A program made the position numbers and the translations under genes. A stretch of DNA of 44,939 bases from the NCBI RefSeq assembly GCF_000455485.1, contig NZ_CBQR020000073.1, positions 1 to 44,939 of the forward strand. The letters are read 5' to 3'. This document shows, piece after piece, positions 34,089 through 43,153 of the stretch. A model generated the notes under the pieces. The model did not search any database. It was not told the origin of the DNA and saw nothing but the letters and a program-made list of their open reading frames with translations. The stretch comes from Gorillibacterium massiliense (lineage in GTDB: Bacteria > Bacillota > Bacilli > Paenibacillales > NBRC-103111). The first letter of the stretch is position 1, and each line of letters starts with the position of its first letter.

Positions 34089-34200
34089 CAGCGTGGAATG
34101 ATACGATTCAATAGAGGCATTATCAGCGGGCGTTCCCTTGCGGGGCATCCTCATGATAGTGCCTTTTTCGTGCAATCCCTCTGCAGGCAGGCTTATACCA
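34089..34200 (-). pseudogene. Remnant of an IS3-family transposase
   Basis: On the minus strand, the stretch MPRKGTPADNASIESYHSTL matches the most conserved part of IS3-family OrfB transposases, S-M-S-R-K-G-x-x-x-D-N-A-x-x-E-S-F-x-x-x-L around the last catalytic Glu. Upstream residues EGLHEKGTIMR also fit. No other part of the transposase (DDE acids 1 and 2, OrfA) and no terminal repeats are present, so it is a small scrap left by decay. Confidence 0.6.
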
Positions 34201-34345
34201 TTACATGCGCATGCTCTGCACCAAATGGCGTGATCACGCAAAAAGAATTCGTGAACCCGCCGAAGTTCGCCCCCTCCTACGGATTTCAGATCATAACCCA
34301 AATGATAGATTAGGGATACGATAAACCTTCAAAGGAGAGAGCCTC

Positions 34346-36307
34346 TTGAAAAAAATGCTTACCTGCATTCTCGCTGCTGCTTTATTGCTCCCATCTTCTG
34401 TTTTTGCGGCAGACCCACAGAAGCCTTCCAACCCTAAACTCGACAAGGAAGACGTCACGTCGTTCGCGGATCATTTTTTTCAACAAAAGGAAGTTCAAGA
34501 TGATTTGGCAGGGGCCATCCTCGTCATCGTCAAAGACGGTGAGGTTTTACTGAACAAAGGGTACGGCTATGCCGATATCGCCGCCAAGAAGCCGGTAGAC
34601 CCCGATCATACCCTGTTCCGTATCGCATCCGTATCCAAGTTATTTACTGCTGTTGGAACCATGCAATTGAAAGAGGCCGGCAAAGTCGATCTGGATAAAG
34701 ATGTGCAGGCTTACTTGCCGGATCTGAAAATCCCTAATAATACCGGCTTCCCCGTCACGCTAAAACATCTGATGACCCATACCAGCGGCTTTGATCTTAC
34801 GGACAGCATGATCAACCCAAGTGTTTCTTATTCCCTTGAACGCTTTATCAAAGATACGGTACCGACGGTGGTGCAAAAACCAGGAGAAGTATTCCGCTAC
34901 GACAATTACGGGTTTAACTTGCAAGGTTATATCATTCAGAAAATGTCCGGTCTTCCCTTCCAGGATTATATGACCCGGCATGTGTTCGAGCCGCTGGCCA
35001 TGGACAGCAGCAGCTATATGTACAGCGAGCGTGTCAAACAAGCCCTCGCCAAGCCTTATGACAATACGCTCACTGAAATCGAACAGTATGGCAACGTACC
35101 CGATTGCATGCCGGATGGCGGCATGTTCACTACGGGAGCCGATATGGCCCGTTTTCTTCTGGCGATGACGGGCGGAGGACAATTGGGCAACTCGCGAATT
35201 TTGAGCGAATCTTCTATAAAAGAGATGGAGAAGAAAAGCGTCACCATCCACCCGGACATGCCTGGCATCGGTTACGGCCTTGAGTCCAGTTATCCGCAAT
35301 TCTACAACGGCTATACCGTCGTAGAAAAAGGCGGCGATCTATCCGGGTTCCATTCCAACTTGTCGCTCCTTCCCGATCAGCACACCGGAATATTTCTGTC
35401 TCTCAACAGTGACAAAGGCAATTTGCGATCGGTATTCTTTGAGCAGTTCATGAACCGTTATTTTCCTAAAACAGGAAATGGCCCGACTTTCGTCACACCT
35501 GAACCGTCCAAGCAGCAACTGTCCCGCTTCGAAGGGCTTTACCAACATTTGCGTACGCCCGCATTCCGTTCATCCATTACAGCAACAGAAGGCGCACTGA
35601 TCGTAGAGGATTTGTTTGGCACCCATACGTTACGTCAAACCGGAGATCTGCTGTTTTGCGACGAAAATGGAATGCCTGCAGGATTCAAACTGGATGCCAA
35701 CGGAAACGTGCTCTATTTATCCTACAACTATACCGACAGTTGGTTGGAGAAATTGCCCCCGCCTGCGAAATTTAAAGATGTAGCCGACGATCATCCGTAC
35801 GCCAAGTATATTTATCAGCTAGTTCAAATGGGAGCCATTCCGGAGGGAACGAACTTCGAGCCAGGCAAACCCATTACCCGGTCCCAATTTATTGGTCAGA
35901 TTATTCCACTTCTCGGTTTTCAACTGTCTTTACAACCCGCTTCCTTTACGGATACGAGCGAAAGCCTCTATGCGGCGGAAATCCAAACGGCCTATGAGTA
36001 CGGCATTATTCGGGGATATCCGGACGGAACGTTCCATCCCGACGAACCGATAACCCGGGAGGAAGCAGCCGCTATCATTTGGTCAACAGCTAAAGTGGGT
36101 CTAGGTGCTGCGCCGGTTCAGGCTGGGCTGAAAACACCTGCGTCAACTTGGGCTTCCGTTGGCGTTCAATTCGTCGTCGGAAAGCATTTGTACGGCCCCG
36201 ACGCCCAATCGGCCGCCGGACTGGTAGAGTACAGGCCACACGACAAGATGTTGAATCAAGAAGCCGCGGCTTTGATATACCTGTTCCTGCAAAACCTGCT
36301 TTCATAA
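34346..36307 (+). CDS. SLH-anchored serine hydrolase (beta-lactamase/DD-peptidase fold)
   Basis: A 653-residue secreted enzyme. A signal peptide (KKMLTCILAAALLLPSSVFA) is followed by a class C-like serine hydrolase domain (about 40-375). It has the active-site S-x-x-K in FRIASVSKLFTAVGTM near residue 96, the Tyr motif Y-x-N in FRYDNYGFNLQGYI near 190, and a third motif region VEKGGDLSGFHSNLSLLP. The C-terminal part (475-653) holds two good SLH modules, FKDVADDHPYAKYIYQLVQMGAIPEGT and FTDTSESLYAAEIQTAYEYGIIRGYPDGTFHP with EPITREEAAAIIW, plus a degenerate third. It is likely a wall-attached esterase or peptidase. TTG at 34346 has AAAGGAGAGA at 34331-34340. A beta-lactam resistance role is not implied. 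Confidence 0.87.
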   Translation: MKKMLTCILAAALLLPSSVFAADPQKPSNPKLDKEDVTSFADHFFQQKEVQDDLAGAILVIVKDGEVLLNKGYGYADIAAKKPVDPDHTLFRIASVSKLFTAVGTMQLKEAGKVDLDKDVQAYLPDLKIPNNTGFPVTLKHLMTHTSGFDLTDSMINPSVSYSLERFIKDTVPTVVQKPGEVFRYDNYGFNLQGYIIQKMSGLPFQDYMTRHVFEPLAMDSSSYMYSERVKQALAKPYDNTLTEIEQYGNVPDCMPDGGMFTTGADMARFLLAMTGGGQLGNSRILSESSIKEMEKKSVTIHPDMPGIGYGLESSYPQFYNGYTVVEKGGDLSGFHSNLSLLPDQHTGIFLSLNSDKGNLRSVFFEQFMNRYFPKTGNGPTFVTPEPSKQQLSRFEGLYQHLRTPAFRSSITATEGALIVEDLFGTHTLRQTGDLLFCDENGMPAGFKLDANGNVLYLSYNYTDSWLEKLPPPAKFKDVADDHPYAKYIYQLVQMGAIPEGTNFEPGKPITRSQFIGQIIPLLGFQLSLQPASFTDTSESLYAAEIQTAYEYGIIRGYPDGTFHPDEPITREEAAAIIWSTAKVGLGAAPVQAGLKTPASTWASVGVQFVVGKHLYGPDAQSAAGLVEYRPHDKMLNQEAAALIYLFLQNLLS

Positions 36308-36413
36308 AAATGACAAGGATAAACGGCTGACGCCGTCCATACAGAAAGAGCAACGTTTACCGTAGCGGCATATGGCTAAGTATTCGAGAAACTTATACTT
36401 TCTTATAGAGTAG

Positions 36414-36451
36414 AAAAAAGCAAGCGATTCGAGACGAATGGCTTGCTTTTT
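36414..36451. terminator. Bidirectional terminator before the ComP-like gene
   Basis: AAAAAAGCAAGC (36414-36425) and GCTTGCTTTTT (36441-36451) form a long stem with inner ATTCG-AGA-CGAAT. It ends the serine hydrolase unit. A TATAAT box (36455-36460) lies four bases after it with no clear -35 box, so the kinase promoter may overlap the terminator. Confidence 0.88.
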
Positions 36452-36490
36452 CATTATAATGGTAAAAAGACATTTGGAGGAAAGCGTGCT

Positions 36491-38797
36491 GTGTCGAGCT
36501 ATCTCAACCATTCTCGTATGAACCGTATATTTATATATAGCTGTTTGATATTCATCGTTTGCGCCGCCTCCTATATCCAATTTCGCTCGTTAACGACTCC
36601 CTTTTCCGGAATCAAGATTGAACAAAACGGCACCTCGGAATGGAACATATCCATTGTCGTAGAGGATTCGATTGCCTCCAGCTATCATCTTGAGCCAGGC
36701 AACCGGATCGTTTCCTTTGATGGGCGGTCCACTCCCCGACTATTCACAATAAGCGAGGAAAATCTCCTTATCAATACGAAGAAAATCGAGGTTCAGGATG
36801 AGGATGGGCATCAACGATCGATCGAGATCAGCCCGACCCGCAATGACGTTCTGGAGAACGGCTTTGCCTTTCTCATGGAGGTATTCCTTATCGGAGTTGG
36901 CTGGTATTCTGTCCGGAAAAGGCCGGAGTCCCGCCTCTTTCGACGGTTTTTCCTCATGAATGCCATGATTGCTATGTGCATCGTATTCCTATTCTCGGAT
37001 GAAATCCCCCTGTACAACTATCTGTTTCCTTTATTCGCTATATGGCTGCCCTATGTCATGCTGTCTTTTTATCTGCTGTTCGGATTTCGATCCGTCCATG
37101 CCAAATTCCGCCCTTTGCTTAACCTTTACCAATTGTACTCTGTCGTCTTTTCCCTATATGCCATCTTTACCCTTTTTCGGAATGTTTGGTTTCCGTTTTG
37201 GGTGACGGATTTGCTCAACTTCTCTCTCATTTTCACGGTGGTCCTGATGGTTGGCATCACAGCCTTTTACTGGACCGGATTTGATCGGATCGAGAAAAAC
37301 CAGTTGTTCATCCTGTTTATTGGCGCAGTCGTCAGCCTGATGTCCTACGTTTTGCTTTACGCTCTTCCCTTTCTTCTGTGGAAAAGCAGCTTTGTACCGG
37401 CGGAGTATACGCTTGTTGGGCTCGTTCCGATATCCGGTACTTTTACTTATCTGCTGGTCCGGCGTCAGATGCTTGATCTGAGAACGTTTATTCCCAAGCT
37501 GGCGGTTCGGAGTCTTTACTATGGTTTAACGCTTTGCCTGTTTTTTCTGGCCGCGACTTGGGGCAATCCGGGGTATGCTGCCGGTCTATTTATTCTGTTC
37601 GGAATCATGACCTACGGCTACCGACGGCTCTTGCCCCGGTGGCGTAAAGACAATAACAAGCAGGATTGGCTGGAAAACCAGAAGCTCCACCTGTCGCTGC
37701 AGTTAACCGAAAGGAACCATATACGCAACACGTTAAGGCTGATTGCGGATATGCTCCACGATAGGATCCCCTTGCATGGAATTGTCATCGTTTATCACGA
37801 TGGTGAATCCCAGCCGCTCGTGCACGCCACCGGTATTTACAGAGAAAAATGGACCCATGGCACACCAAATGTGCCGAATCCTGACTACTGGTTTCATAAT
37901 GAAAAATTTCCTCACGTAAAAGAATTGTCCGGTCTGGATAGCGATAGAATCGGCTATTTGTGCCTAGGGCCGAAACGGGACGATACGCCGCTCACCTCAA
38001 ACGAACTGGACATCGCCGAAAAGCTCAGTGTTGAAGCGGCCCGGCTCCTCGCAAACGCACGGGAAATCATTCGGCTCCAACACGAGCACAAGCGGCAAAA
38101 GAGGCGAATGGAGCCCGAGGAAAACCGGGATTCCCGCACTTATAATCGAATGCTGATCGAAGCAAGGGAGGCGGAGAAGATCCGCATTTCCTATTTCCTG
38201 CATGACGACTTACTGCAAAACTTGATATTCCTCTCCCGCGATCTGGAGGAGCTGCACGATACCGGGCGGTATGATGCGGAACGGGCGGCCACTTGGCTGA
38301 AATGCTTATACGATACGCAGCGAAGCATCCGGTCTCTCAGCGACCTGCTCTATCCGCATATTTTGGACAAGGGGGATCTGCAGGAAGCATTGCACTGGCT
38401 TCTTCGGGACATGAACCATGAGGAGGAAGTGGCGGTTTCCTTGCACTATGATGCTCCCTCCCCGGAGCCATTTACCGCTTATGTCAAAGCTAACCTGTTT
38501 CGCGCCGTGCGCGAGCTTATCGTCAATGTGTTCAAGCATGCGCAGGCGACGGAATTGCAAGTTCGCATCTGGATGGGCCGCGAATTCGTTTTTTGCAGCG
38601 TGACCGATAATGGCAAAGGATTTTCAGACGCCTCTATCTTACACAAATCCGCTTCCGGCGGTACCCACTTCGGGTTGCTCTCCGTCTGTGACCAGATTGA
38701 GCAACTGGGGGGAACGACCGATATCGATTCCTTACCTGGCCATGGAACCACTGTTACCCTTAAACTACCTCTTTTTAAGGAGAACTTGTCCCAATGA
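36491..38797 (+). CDS. ComP-like membrane sensor histidine kinase
   Basis: A 768-residue kinase, almost exactly the length of Bacillus subtilis ComP. An N-terminal TM (about 10-30) is followed by an extracytoplasmic PDZ-like segment (HLEPGNRIVSFDGRSTP near 65), then a block of about seven further TM helices (130-375), a cytoplasmic GAF-like region, HisKA_3 with phospho-His in ISYFLHDDLLQNLIFL near residue 570, and HATPase_c with NVFKHAQATELQV and DNGKGF. GTG at 36491 is chosen because GGAGG (36476-36480) is ten bases upstream; longer readings run through the promoter. It overlaps the ComA-like regulator gene (ATGA). In ComP this layout senses the ComX pheromone, but no comQ or comX lies upstream. 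Confidence 0.83.
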   Translation: MSSYLNHSRMNRIFIYSCLIFIVCAASYIQFRSLTTPFSGIKIEQNGTSEWNISIVVEDSIASSYHLEPGNRIVSFDGRSTPRLFTISEENLLINTKKIEVQDEDGHQRSIEISPTRNDVLENGFAFLMEVFLIGVGWYSVRKRPESRLFRRFFLMNAMIAMCIVFLFSDEIPLYNYLFPLFAIWLPYVMLSFYLLFGFRSVHAKFRPLLNLYQLYSVVFSLYAIFTLFRNVWFPFWVTDLLNFSLIFTVVLMVGITAFYWTGFDRIEKNQLFILFIGAVVSLMSYVLLYALPFLLWKSSFVPAEYTLVGLVPISGTFTYLLVRRQMLDLRTFIPKLAVRSLYYGLTLCLFFLAATWGNPGYAAGLFILFGIMTYGYRRLLPRWRKDNNKQDWLENQKLHLSLQLTERNHIRNTLRLIADMLHDRIPLHGIVIVYHDGESQPLVHATGIYREKWTHGTPNVPNPDYWFHNEKFPHVKELSGLDSDRIGYLCLGPKRDDTPLTSNELDIAEKLSVEAARLLANAREIIRLQHEHKRQKRRMEPEENRDSRTYNRMLIEAREAEKIRISYFLHDDLLQNLIFLSRDLEELHDTGRYDAERAATWLKCLYDTQRSIRSLSDLLYPHILDKGDLQEALHWLLRDMNHEEEVAVSLHYDAPSPEPFTAYVKANLFRAVRELIVNVFKHAQATELQVRIWMGREFVFCSVTDNGKGFSDASILHKSASGGTHFGLLSVCDQIEQLGGTTDIDSLPGHGTTVTLKLPLFKENLSQ

Positions 38798-39417
38798 ATA
38801 CGAACATCCGCGTCTATTTGCTCGACGATCACCCTCTATTGCTCGAAGGGCTCAAAAACCGCCTAGATACCGAGCCTGGCATCGAGGTGCCGCATGCATT
38901 TACCGATCCTCACAAGTTTTTGGCCCAAATCGAAAAAGCTTGCCCCGACGTCGTATTAATGGACATCTCGTTACCGGAGGCAGACGGATTTCAACTCGCT
39001 CTTCAGTTGAAGGAGCGTTACGGCAATGATCTAAAGATTATTTTGCTGACCGGCTACACATATGAAGAGTTTTACTATAAAGCCTACAAGATTGGCGTCC
39101 ACGCCTATCTCTCGAAGCAGGCTTCCTATGCCAAAATCATAAACGCGATCAAACAAAGCATGCTTGGCCATATTCTCATTCCCGAAAATATCGGAGCCGC
39201 CCGCAGCTCAGCTGATGCACTAACTCCCGCCGAACGGGATGTGCTTGAGATGCTGGCAAAAGAGAAGACAAACAAAGAAATAGCACTGGAGTTAGCCATC
39301 AGTCAGAGGACAGTGGAATATCATTTGACCTCGATAAACCAGAAACTTGGCGTGAAAACCCGAATCGGAGCGGTCGTGAAGGCGTTTGAACTGGGGCTGC
39401 TGCATTATCTGAGATAA
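38794..39417 (+). CDS. ComA/NarL-type response regulator
   Basis: A 207-residue regulator. The receiver domain has DD at 11-12, phospho-Asp57 in VVLMDISLPEADG, and the Lys-containing SKQAS near residue 111. The C-terminal LuxR-type helix-turn-helix (140-205) reads LTPAERDVLEMLAKEKTNKEIA followed by ISQRTVEYHLTSINQKLGVKTR. The length and layout are those of ComA, the partner of ComP. It overlaps the kinase gene by four bases and is followed by a terminator at 39487. The target genes cannot be told from this window. Confidence 0.87.
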   Translation: MNTNIRVYLLDDHPLLLEGLKNRLDTEPGIEVPHAFTDPHKFLAQIEKACPDVVLMDISLPEADGFQLALQLKERYGNDLKIILLTGYTYEEFYYKAYKIGVHAYLSKQASYAKIINAIKQSMLGHILIPENIGAARSSADALTPAERDVLEMLAKEKTNKEIALELAISQRTVEYHLTSINQKLGVKTRIGAVVKAFELGLLHYLR

Positions 39418-39486
39418 TATCGAAATCTAACTAGATAGCGGCAGGTTACGTCAGATGCATAAGAATCGTCTCCATTGCTCCCCAAT

Positions 39487-39513
39487 GACCCCTTTTTGAG
39501 GGGTCTTTTTTTT
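39487..39513 (+). terminator. Terminator of the ComPA-like operon
   Basis: GACCCC (39487-39492) and GGGGTC (39500-39505) form a stem with loop TTTTTGA, followed by TTTTTTTT. Confidence 0.9.
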
Positions 39514-39547
39514 CAGAAGGTATGTGGAAATAGTCCCAATCGTGAGC

Positions 39548-40438
39548 CTACCGGTGCCCGATTAATTTTTTTCGGTAGCTGAGCGGAGAGAGCCCTTCCT
39601 GTTTGCCGAAGCAATAAGAGAAATAGGAGGTATGCTGGAAGCCCACTTCTTCGGTGATCCGGGCTATGGACCAGTTGGATTGAATCAACAGCTTTTTGGC
39701 TTGTTCCAGCCGGTAATGCACGAGATATTCGATGGGCGTCATGCCGTACACCTTCAGCATGCATTTGGCCAAATAGTTAGGGTGATAATTGAGCTCTTTT
39801 TGCAGATGGGCATTGGTGATTTTCCGGGTGTAATTTTGCCGGATGAACAGCTCGATTCTGTCGGCCAGCTGCAGGGCGGTTCCATCGGAGGTGGAGGCGA
39901 GCTCTTGGTCCAAGTGCTGGATGAACAGCTGGAAAATATTTTGCCGCTTCCAGTTGCGCAGCGAACGAGGGTCCTGCTCCAATTGGAAGAAGTCCTCCAA
40001 CAGTTCGAAGCCTTTCAGCTTCAACCGGAAGTGCTTGGGAATAAAGATGGAGCAAACCTCGCTATGATTCAAATAAGCATTCACTTTATGCCTTTCCATG
40101 AGGGCAGTTTGGTTGGCAAGGCAGGTGTTCATGTCACTGCATTCATCCCAGGCGCCAAACGTATTGAAATGAATCCAAATGATCTCCGTTTCAACCGTAC
40201 AAGGAGCGGTTCCGTAATGAACGGCGTCCGGCCTCAGGATGAAGGCTTCTCCCTGCTGAATCGTCCATTCTTGGCTGCCTTCCCCTAAACCCAGTGTTCC
40301 TTTGGTTACGACGATGACATCAAAAACGCCGATAGAATTGCGCCGGATGTGGGTCTCGCCAGGGTTGTAGAAGGTTCGGCCACAGTCGATAAAATAAGGA
40401 ATCGGCGGGGAAACGAAGTGAAGAATCGGTGAACTCAT
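39548..40438 (-). CDS. AraC-family regulator
   Basis: A 296-residue activator. The N-terminal half is a cupin-like sugar-binding domain (VIVVTKGTLGLGEGSQEWTIQQGEAFILRPDAVHYG at residues 41-76). The C-terminal pair of helix-turn-helices carries NAHLQKELNYHPNYLAKCMLKVYGMTPIEYLVHYRLEQAKKLL and the final ITEEVGFQHTSYFSYCFGKQEGLSPLSYRKKL. ATG at 40438 has GAGGAGGCG on its upstream side. It is divergent from the sugar ABC genes, so it probably activates them, with arabinose-type saccharides the likely signal given the GH127 gene downstream. This link is inference from neighbours. Confidence 0.88.
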   Translation of the reverse strand: MSSPILHFVSPPIPYFIDCGRTFYNPGETHIRRNSIGVFDVIVVTKGTLGLGEGSQEWTIQQGEAFILRPDAVHYGTAPCTVETEIIWIHFNTFGAWDECSDMNTCLANQTALMERHKVNAYLNHSEVCSIFIPKHFRLKLKGFELLEDFFQLEQDPRSLRNWKRQNIFQLFIQHLDQELASTSDGTALQLADRIELFIRQNYTRKITNAHLQKELNYHPNYLAKCMLKVYGMTPIEYLVHYRLEQAKKLLIQSNWSIARITEEVGFQHTSYFSYCFGKQEGLSPLSYRKKLIGHR

Positions 40439-40745
40439 CCAAGGACGCCTCCTCAGGATATGGTTGAAATTTCTAAAAAACTGGTTGAGAAATGGGATTT
40501 AATTCAAATAATAAACCACCTAATATAATAAATAAAGCGCTTACTAAAATATGAGAATTATTTAAAAAAACTACCAGACCTTTGCCATGGGTTATCTACA
40601 TTATTTTGTTGGAGCCGTATCGAACAAGATTTGGGGTCTTGCAGATCTTGATGCTAAACGTTTTGCTCAATAACTTGGATATTCTGAGGGGTTGTGTCAA
40701 ACGGTTAGATATATTTCATGCAATTTATGAAGGGAGAGCGGGGAA
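40439..40745. other. Divergent intergenic region
   Basis: AT-rich upstream part with a TATAAT box (40524-40529) and a candidate CcpA site at 40532-40545. No further gene is visible. Two T-rich stretches and no strong hairpin were seen. The AraC-family binding site was not identified. Confidence 0.5.
40532..40545 (+). promoter_or_regulatory. Candidate cre (CcpA) site
   Basis: ATAAAGCGCTTACT; its reverse strand AGTAAGCGCTTTAT agrees with the cre consensus T-G-N-A-A-N-C-G-N-N-N-N-C-A around the AAGCGCTT core, with mismatches at the outer bases. The position before a sugar importer suggests carbon catabolite repression. It follows the TATAAT box by three bases. Confidence 0.55.
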
Positions 40746-42155
40746 ATGAAAGCAGGAAAGGTATTCGGGGTCGGTATTCTCTCGGTTGCACTGGTAGCAA
40801 GCGTCATAGGCTGTGGAAAAAGCGATACAAAAACAGCAGCATCGACAGCACCGTCGGGAAAAGAAGCTACTAAGGCACCCGAGAAGACGTCTTCCAAATC
40901 GGAGAAGGTCAAGATTATCTATTCGATGTGGGGAAGTGCAGAAGAGGGGAATACAACCCAGAAGGTGGCGGACAAGTTTAATGCTTCCCAAGACAAAATC
41001 CAAGTGGAGGTGCAAGCGATTCCTTGGGAAAACTACATGACCAAGTTGAATACGCTTGCAACGGCAAAGCAATTGCCGGATACGGGGATGCTGCGGGAGG
41101 ACGGCGTCATCCAGTGGTCTTCCCAAGGCATGCTGAACGACGTAAGCGCCATGTACGAAGGAAGCGACAGCAAACCGCTGGATAGCCTGGCCTACAAAGA
41201 TCAAGGAAAAACCGTAGCCTATGCCGCCGCCAATGAAGTCCTCCTCCTTTATTACAACAAAGCCATGTTCGACAAAGCCAATGTAGCATATCCTCCATCC
41301 GCTCTAGATAAAGCATGGACTTGGGATGAATTCGTAGCAACGGCCAAGAAGCTGACGATTGACAAGAAGGGCAAACATCCTGGCGAGAATGGCTTTGATG
41401 CGCAGAGCATCGTTCAATACGGCGCATCCGTTGAAAACTTACCGTGGCAGTTGGAAACCTGGGCACTTAGCAATGGCGGAGGATTCTATTCCAGCGATGG
41501 GACAGATGTGAAAATCGGAGAAGATGCTAGCGCTGAAGCGATTCAGAAAGTCGCCGATCTTTACTTGAAAGATCATGTCGCCCCGTTGTCCGTCGGACAG
41601 ACCGATGACGGCATTCAGCGCACTATCATCGCGGGAACGGTCGCCATGGCTACGAACGGCGCGTGGAACGTGGGAACCAGTTTGAATGCGGCAAAGAAAG
41701 AAGGACTGAACTACGGAGTTGCCGTACTGCCTTACATGAAGGAAAAAGTTACTCTCAACACCGGCGGTGCGAATGTCGTATTCTCCCAAACCAAGCACCC
41801 GCAAGAAGCGATGGAATGGCTCAAGTGGTACAATTCCGAGGAAAACAACTGGGGACTTATCAGCGAGGGAATTTGGATGCCGACGCTGGAAAAATGGTAT
41901 AAAGACGAAACCCTCACTCATAAATGGGTTGATAATCCAAACTTCCCGACATATGCCGAATACAAGTCTGCGGTAGTCGATTATGCACAATCCGCCGCGA
42001 AACCCGCATCCTGGTTCTACACGAATCATACGACGGAGTTCAACACCTTGCTCGGATCGATTCTAGGGGATGTTTGGACCGGAAAGACGACGGCCAAGGA
42101 CGCGATTACCAAAAATCTCGCAGCTTTGAAAGCGGCTCATACAGGCAGCAATTAA
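40746..42155 (+). CDS. Carbohydrate ABC transporter substrate-binding lipoprotein
   Basis: A 469-residue family 1 binding protein. The lipobox SVIGCGK puts the acylated Cys at about residue 23, followed by a Thr/Lys/Ser-rich linker (AASTAPSGKEATKAPEKTSS). The mature domain starts with VKIIYSMWGSAEEGNTTQKVADKFN and holds the usual WTWDEFVATAKKLT and GNGAWNVGTSLNAAK-type hinge segments. It delivers sugars to the two permeases next to it. A purine-rich site lies upstream of ATG at 40746. The sugar is probably an arabinose-containing oligosaccharide, inferred only from the GH127 gene. No ATPase gene is in the visible cluster, so a shared MsmX-type ATPase is likely. Confidence 0.88.
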   Translation: MKAGKVFGVGILSVALVASVIGCGKSDTKTAASTAPSGKEATKAPEKTSSKSEKVKIIYSMWGSAEEGNTTQKVADKFNASQDKIQVEVQAIPWENYMTKLNTLATAKQLPDTGMLREDGVIQWSSQGMLNDVSAMYEGSDSKPLDSLAYKDQGKTVAYAAANEVLLLYYNKAMFDKANVAYPPSALDKAWTWDEFVATAKKLTIDKKGKHPGENGFDAQSIVQYGASVENLPWQLETWALSNGGGFYSSDGTDVKIGEDASAEAIQKVADLYLKDHVAPLSVGQTDDGIQRTIIAGTVAMATNGAWNVGTSLNAAKKEGLNYGVAVLPYMKEKVTLNTGGANVVFSQTKHPQEAMEWLKWYNSEENNWGLISEGIWMPTLEKWYKDETLTHKWVDNPNFPTYAEYKSAVVDYAQSAAKPASWFYTNHTTEFNTLLGSILGDVWTGKTTAKDAITKNLAALKAAHTGSN

Positions 42156-42171
42156 TAGAAATAGGAAGGAT

Positions 42172-42206
42172 GACCGCCGTGCTCACGCAGGCGGCGGTCG
42201 TATTTT
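42172..42206 (+). terminator. Hairpin between binding-protein and permease genes
   Basis: GACCGCCG (42172-42179) pairs with CGGCGGTC (42192-42199), then GTATTTT. Such a hairpin commonly lowers expression of the permeases relative to the binding protein. Confidence 0.7.
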
Positions 42207-42229
42207 AATCATCGGGCGGGGAGCGAGAT

Positions 42230-43153
42230 ATGGAAACCGTTAATAAATCGCCGAGACGCCGTTCCCGCATACTTTCAAGCGAGGCACGCGTTGCTTATAT
42301 ATGTTTGATTCCTGCCTTTCTCGGACTGATCTTTCTGACGTATCTGCCTCTTTTCGGGGTGCTCGGAATCAGTTTGACCAATTGGACAGGGCTGGCAAAA
42401 CCCGAATTCGTCGGCTTCACGAATTATCACAAGCTATTTACCACCGATCCTTTTATCAAAGACTCCATTATTGCGACGATCTACTTTGCCGTTATATCCG
42501 TAGCCGGAAGTATGATTTATTCGCTATTTATCGCGATGCTTCTCAACCGCAAAATTCCGGCAAGAGGTTTTTTCAGAGCGGTCTTTTATGTGCCGTACGT
42601 TTTGCCAGCTGCCGCGATATACGTAGGATGGTCCTGGCTTTACGAGGCAAACTTCGGGTTTTTCAACTTCCTTCTCTCCGAAGCCGGGTTGCATAAAATT
42701 TCGTTTATCGCCGATTCCAGCTACATAGTTCCTTCTCTTTCCTTGATTTCGGTCTGGTTGGCGGGGAACTTGATCGTTATTTTCTTAGCCGGACTGCAAA
42801 ACGTTCCGGGTGTCTACCATGAAGCGGCTGAGATGGATGGAGCGAATGGATGGCAACGCTTCCTGCATATCACCTTACCCTGTATGAGCCCGATTATCTT
42901 TTACAACTTGTTAATGAGCTTGATCGCCAATCTCCAAGTCGTTACGCCGGCTCTTTCTCTGACCAATGGCGGCCCGGGCAACTCTTCCCGATTCATGACT
43001 TATCTGATGTATGATCAAGCCTTTGTGAATTACAAGTTGGGCTATGCTTGCGCGACTACCGCGATTATTTTTGTTATTCTTGCAGCCTTTACGGCTGTAT
43101 TGTTTAAGACGTCCAATCGATGGATCTTCAATGAAGGAGGCGACGACAAATGA
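42230..43153 (+). CDS. Sugar ABC transporter permease, MalF/UgpA type
   Basis: A 307-residue membrane protein with about six helices, N-terminal basic tail (NKSPRRRSRIL). The ATPase-contact (EAA) loop reads EAAEMDGANGWQRFLHITLPCMSP near residue 200, and PGNSSRFMTYLMYDQAF is typical of this family near the C-terminus. With the next gene it forms the translocation channel. It overlaps the second permease gene by four bases (ATGA). A GGGGAGCGAG site precedes ATG at 42230. Confidence 0.9.
   Translation: METVNKSPRRRSRILSSEARVAYICLIPAFLGLIFLTYLPLFGVLGISLTNWTGLAKPEFVGFTNYHKLFTTDPFIKDSIIATIYFAVISVAGSMIYSLFIAMLLNRKIPARGFFRAVFYVPYVLPAAAIYVGWSWLYEANFGFFNFLLSEAGLHKISFIADSSYIVPSLSLISVWLAGNLIVIFLAGLQNVPGVYHEAAEMDGANGWQRFLHITLPCMSPIIFYNLLMSLIANLQVVTPALSLTNGGPGNSSRFMTYLMYDQAFVNYKLGYACATTAIIFVILAAFTAVLFKTSNRWIFNEGGDDK

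Noticed and set aside
34035-34301. Complete minus-strand gene around the IS3 scrap
   Set aside because: Only a short stretch matches a transposase; the start and end of the frame are not conserved and it overlaps the giant protein gene.
34346-36307. True beta-lactamase
   Set aside because: The third motif is not the KTG of class C enzymes; SLH modules and the Y-D-N variant fit a wall-attached esterase or peptidase better.
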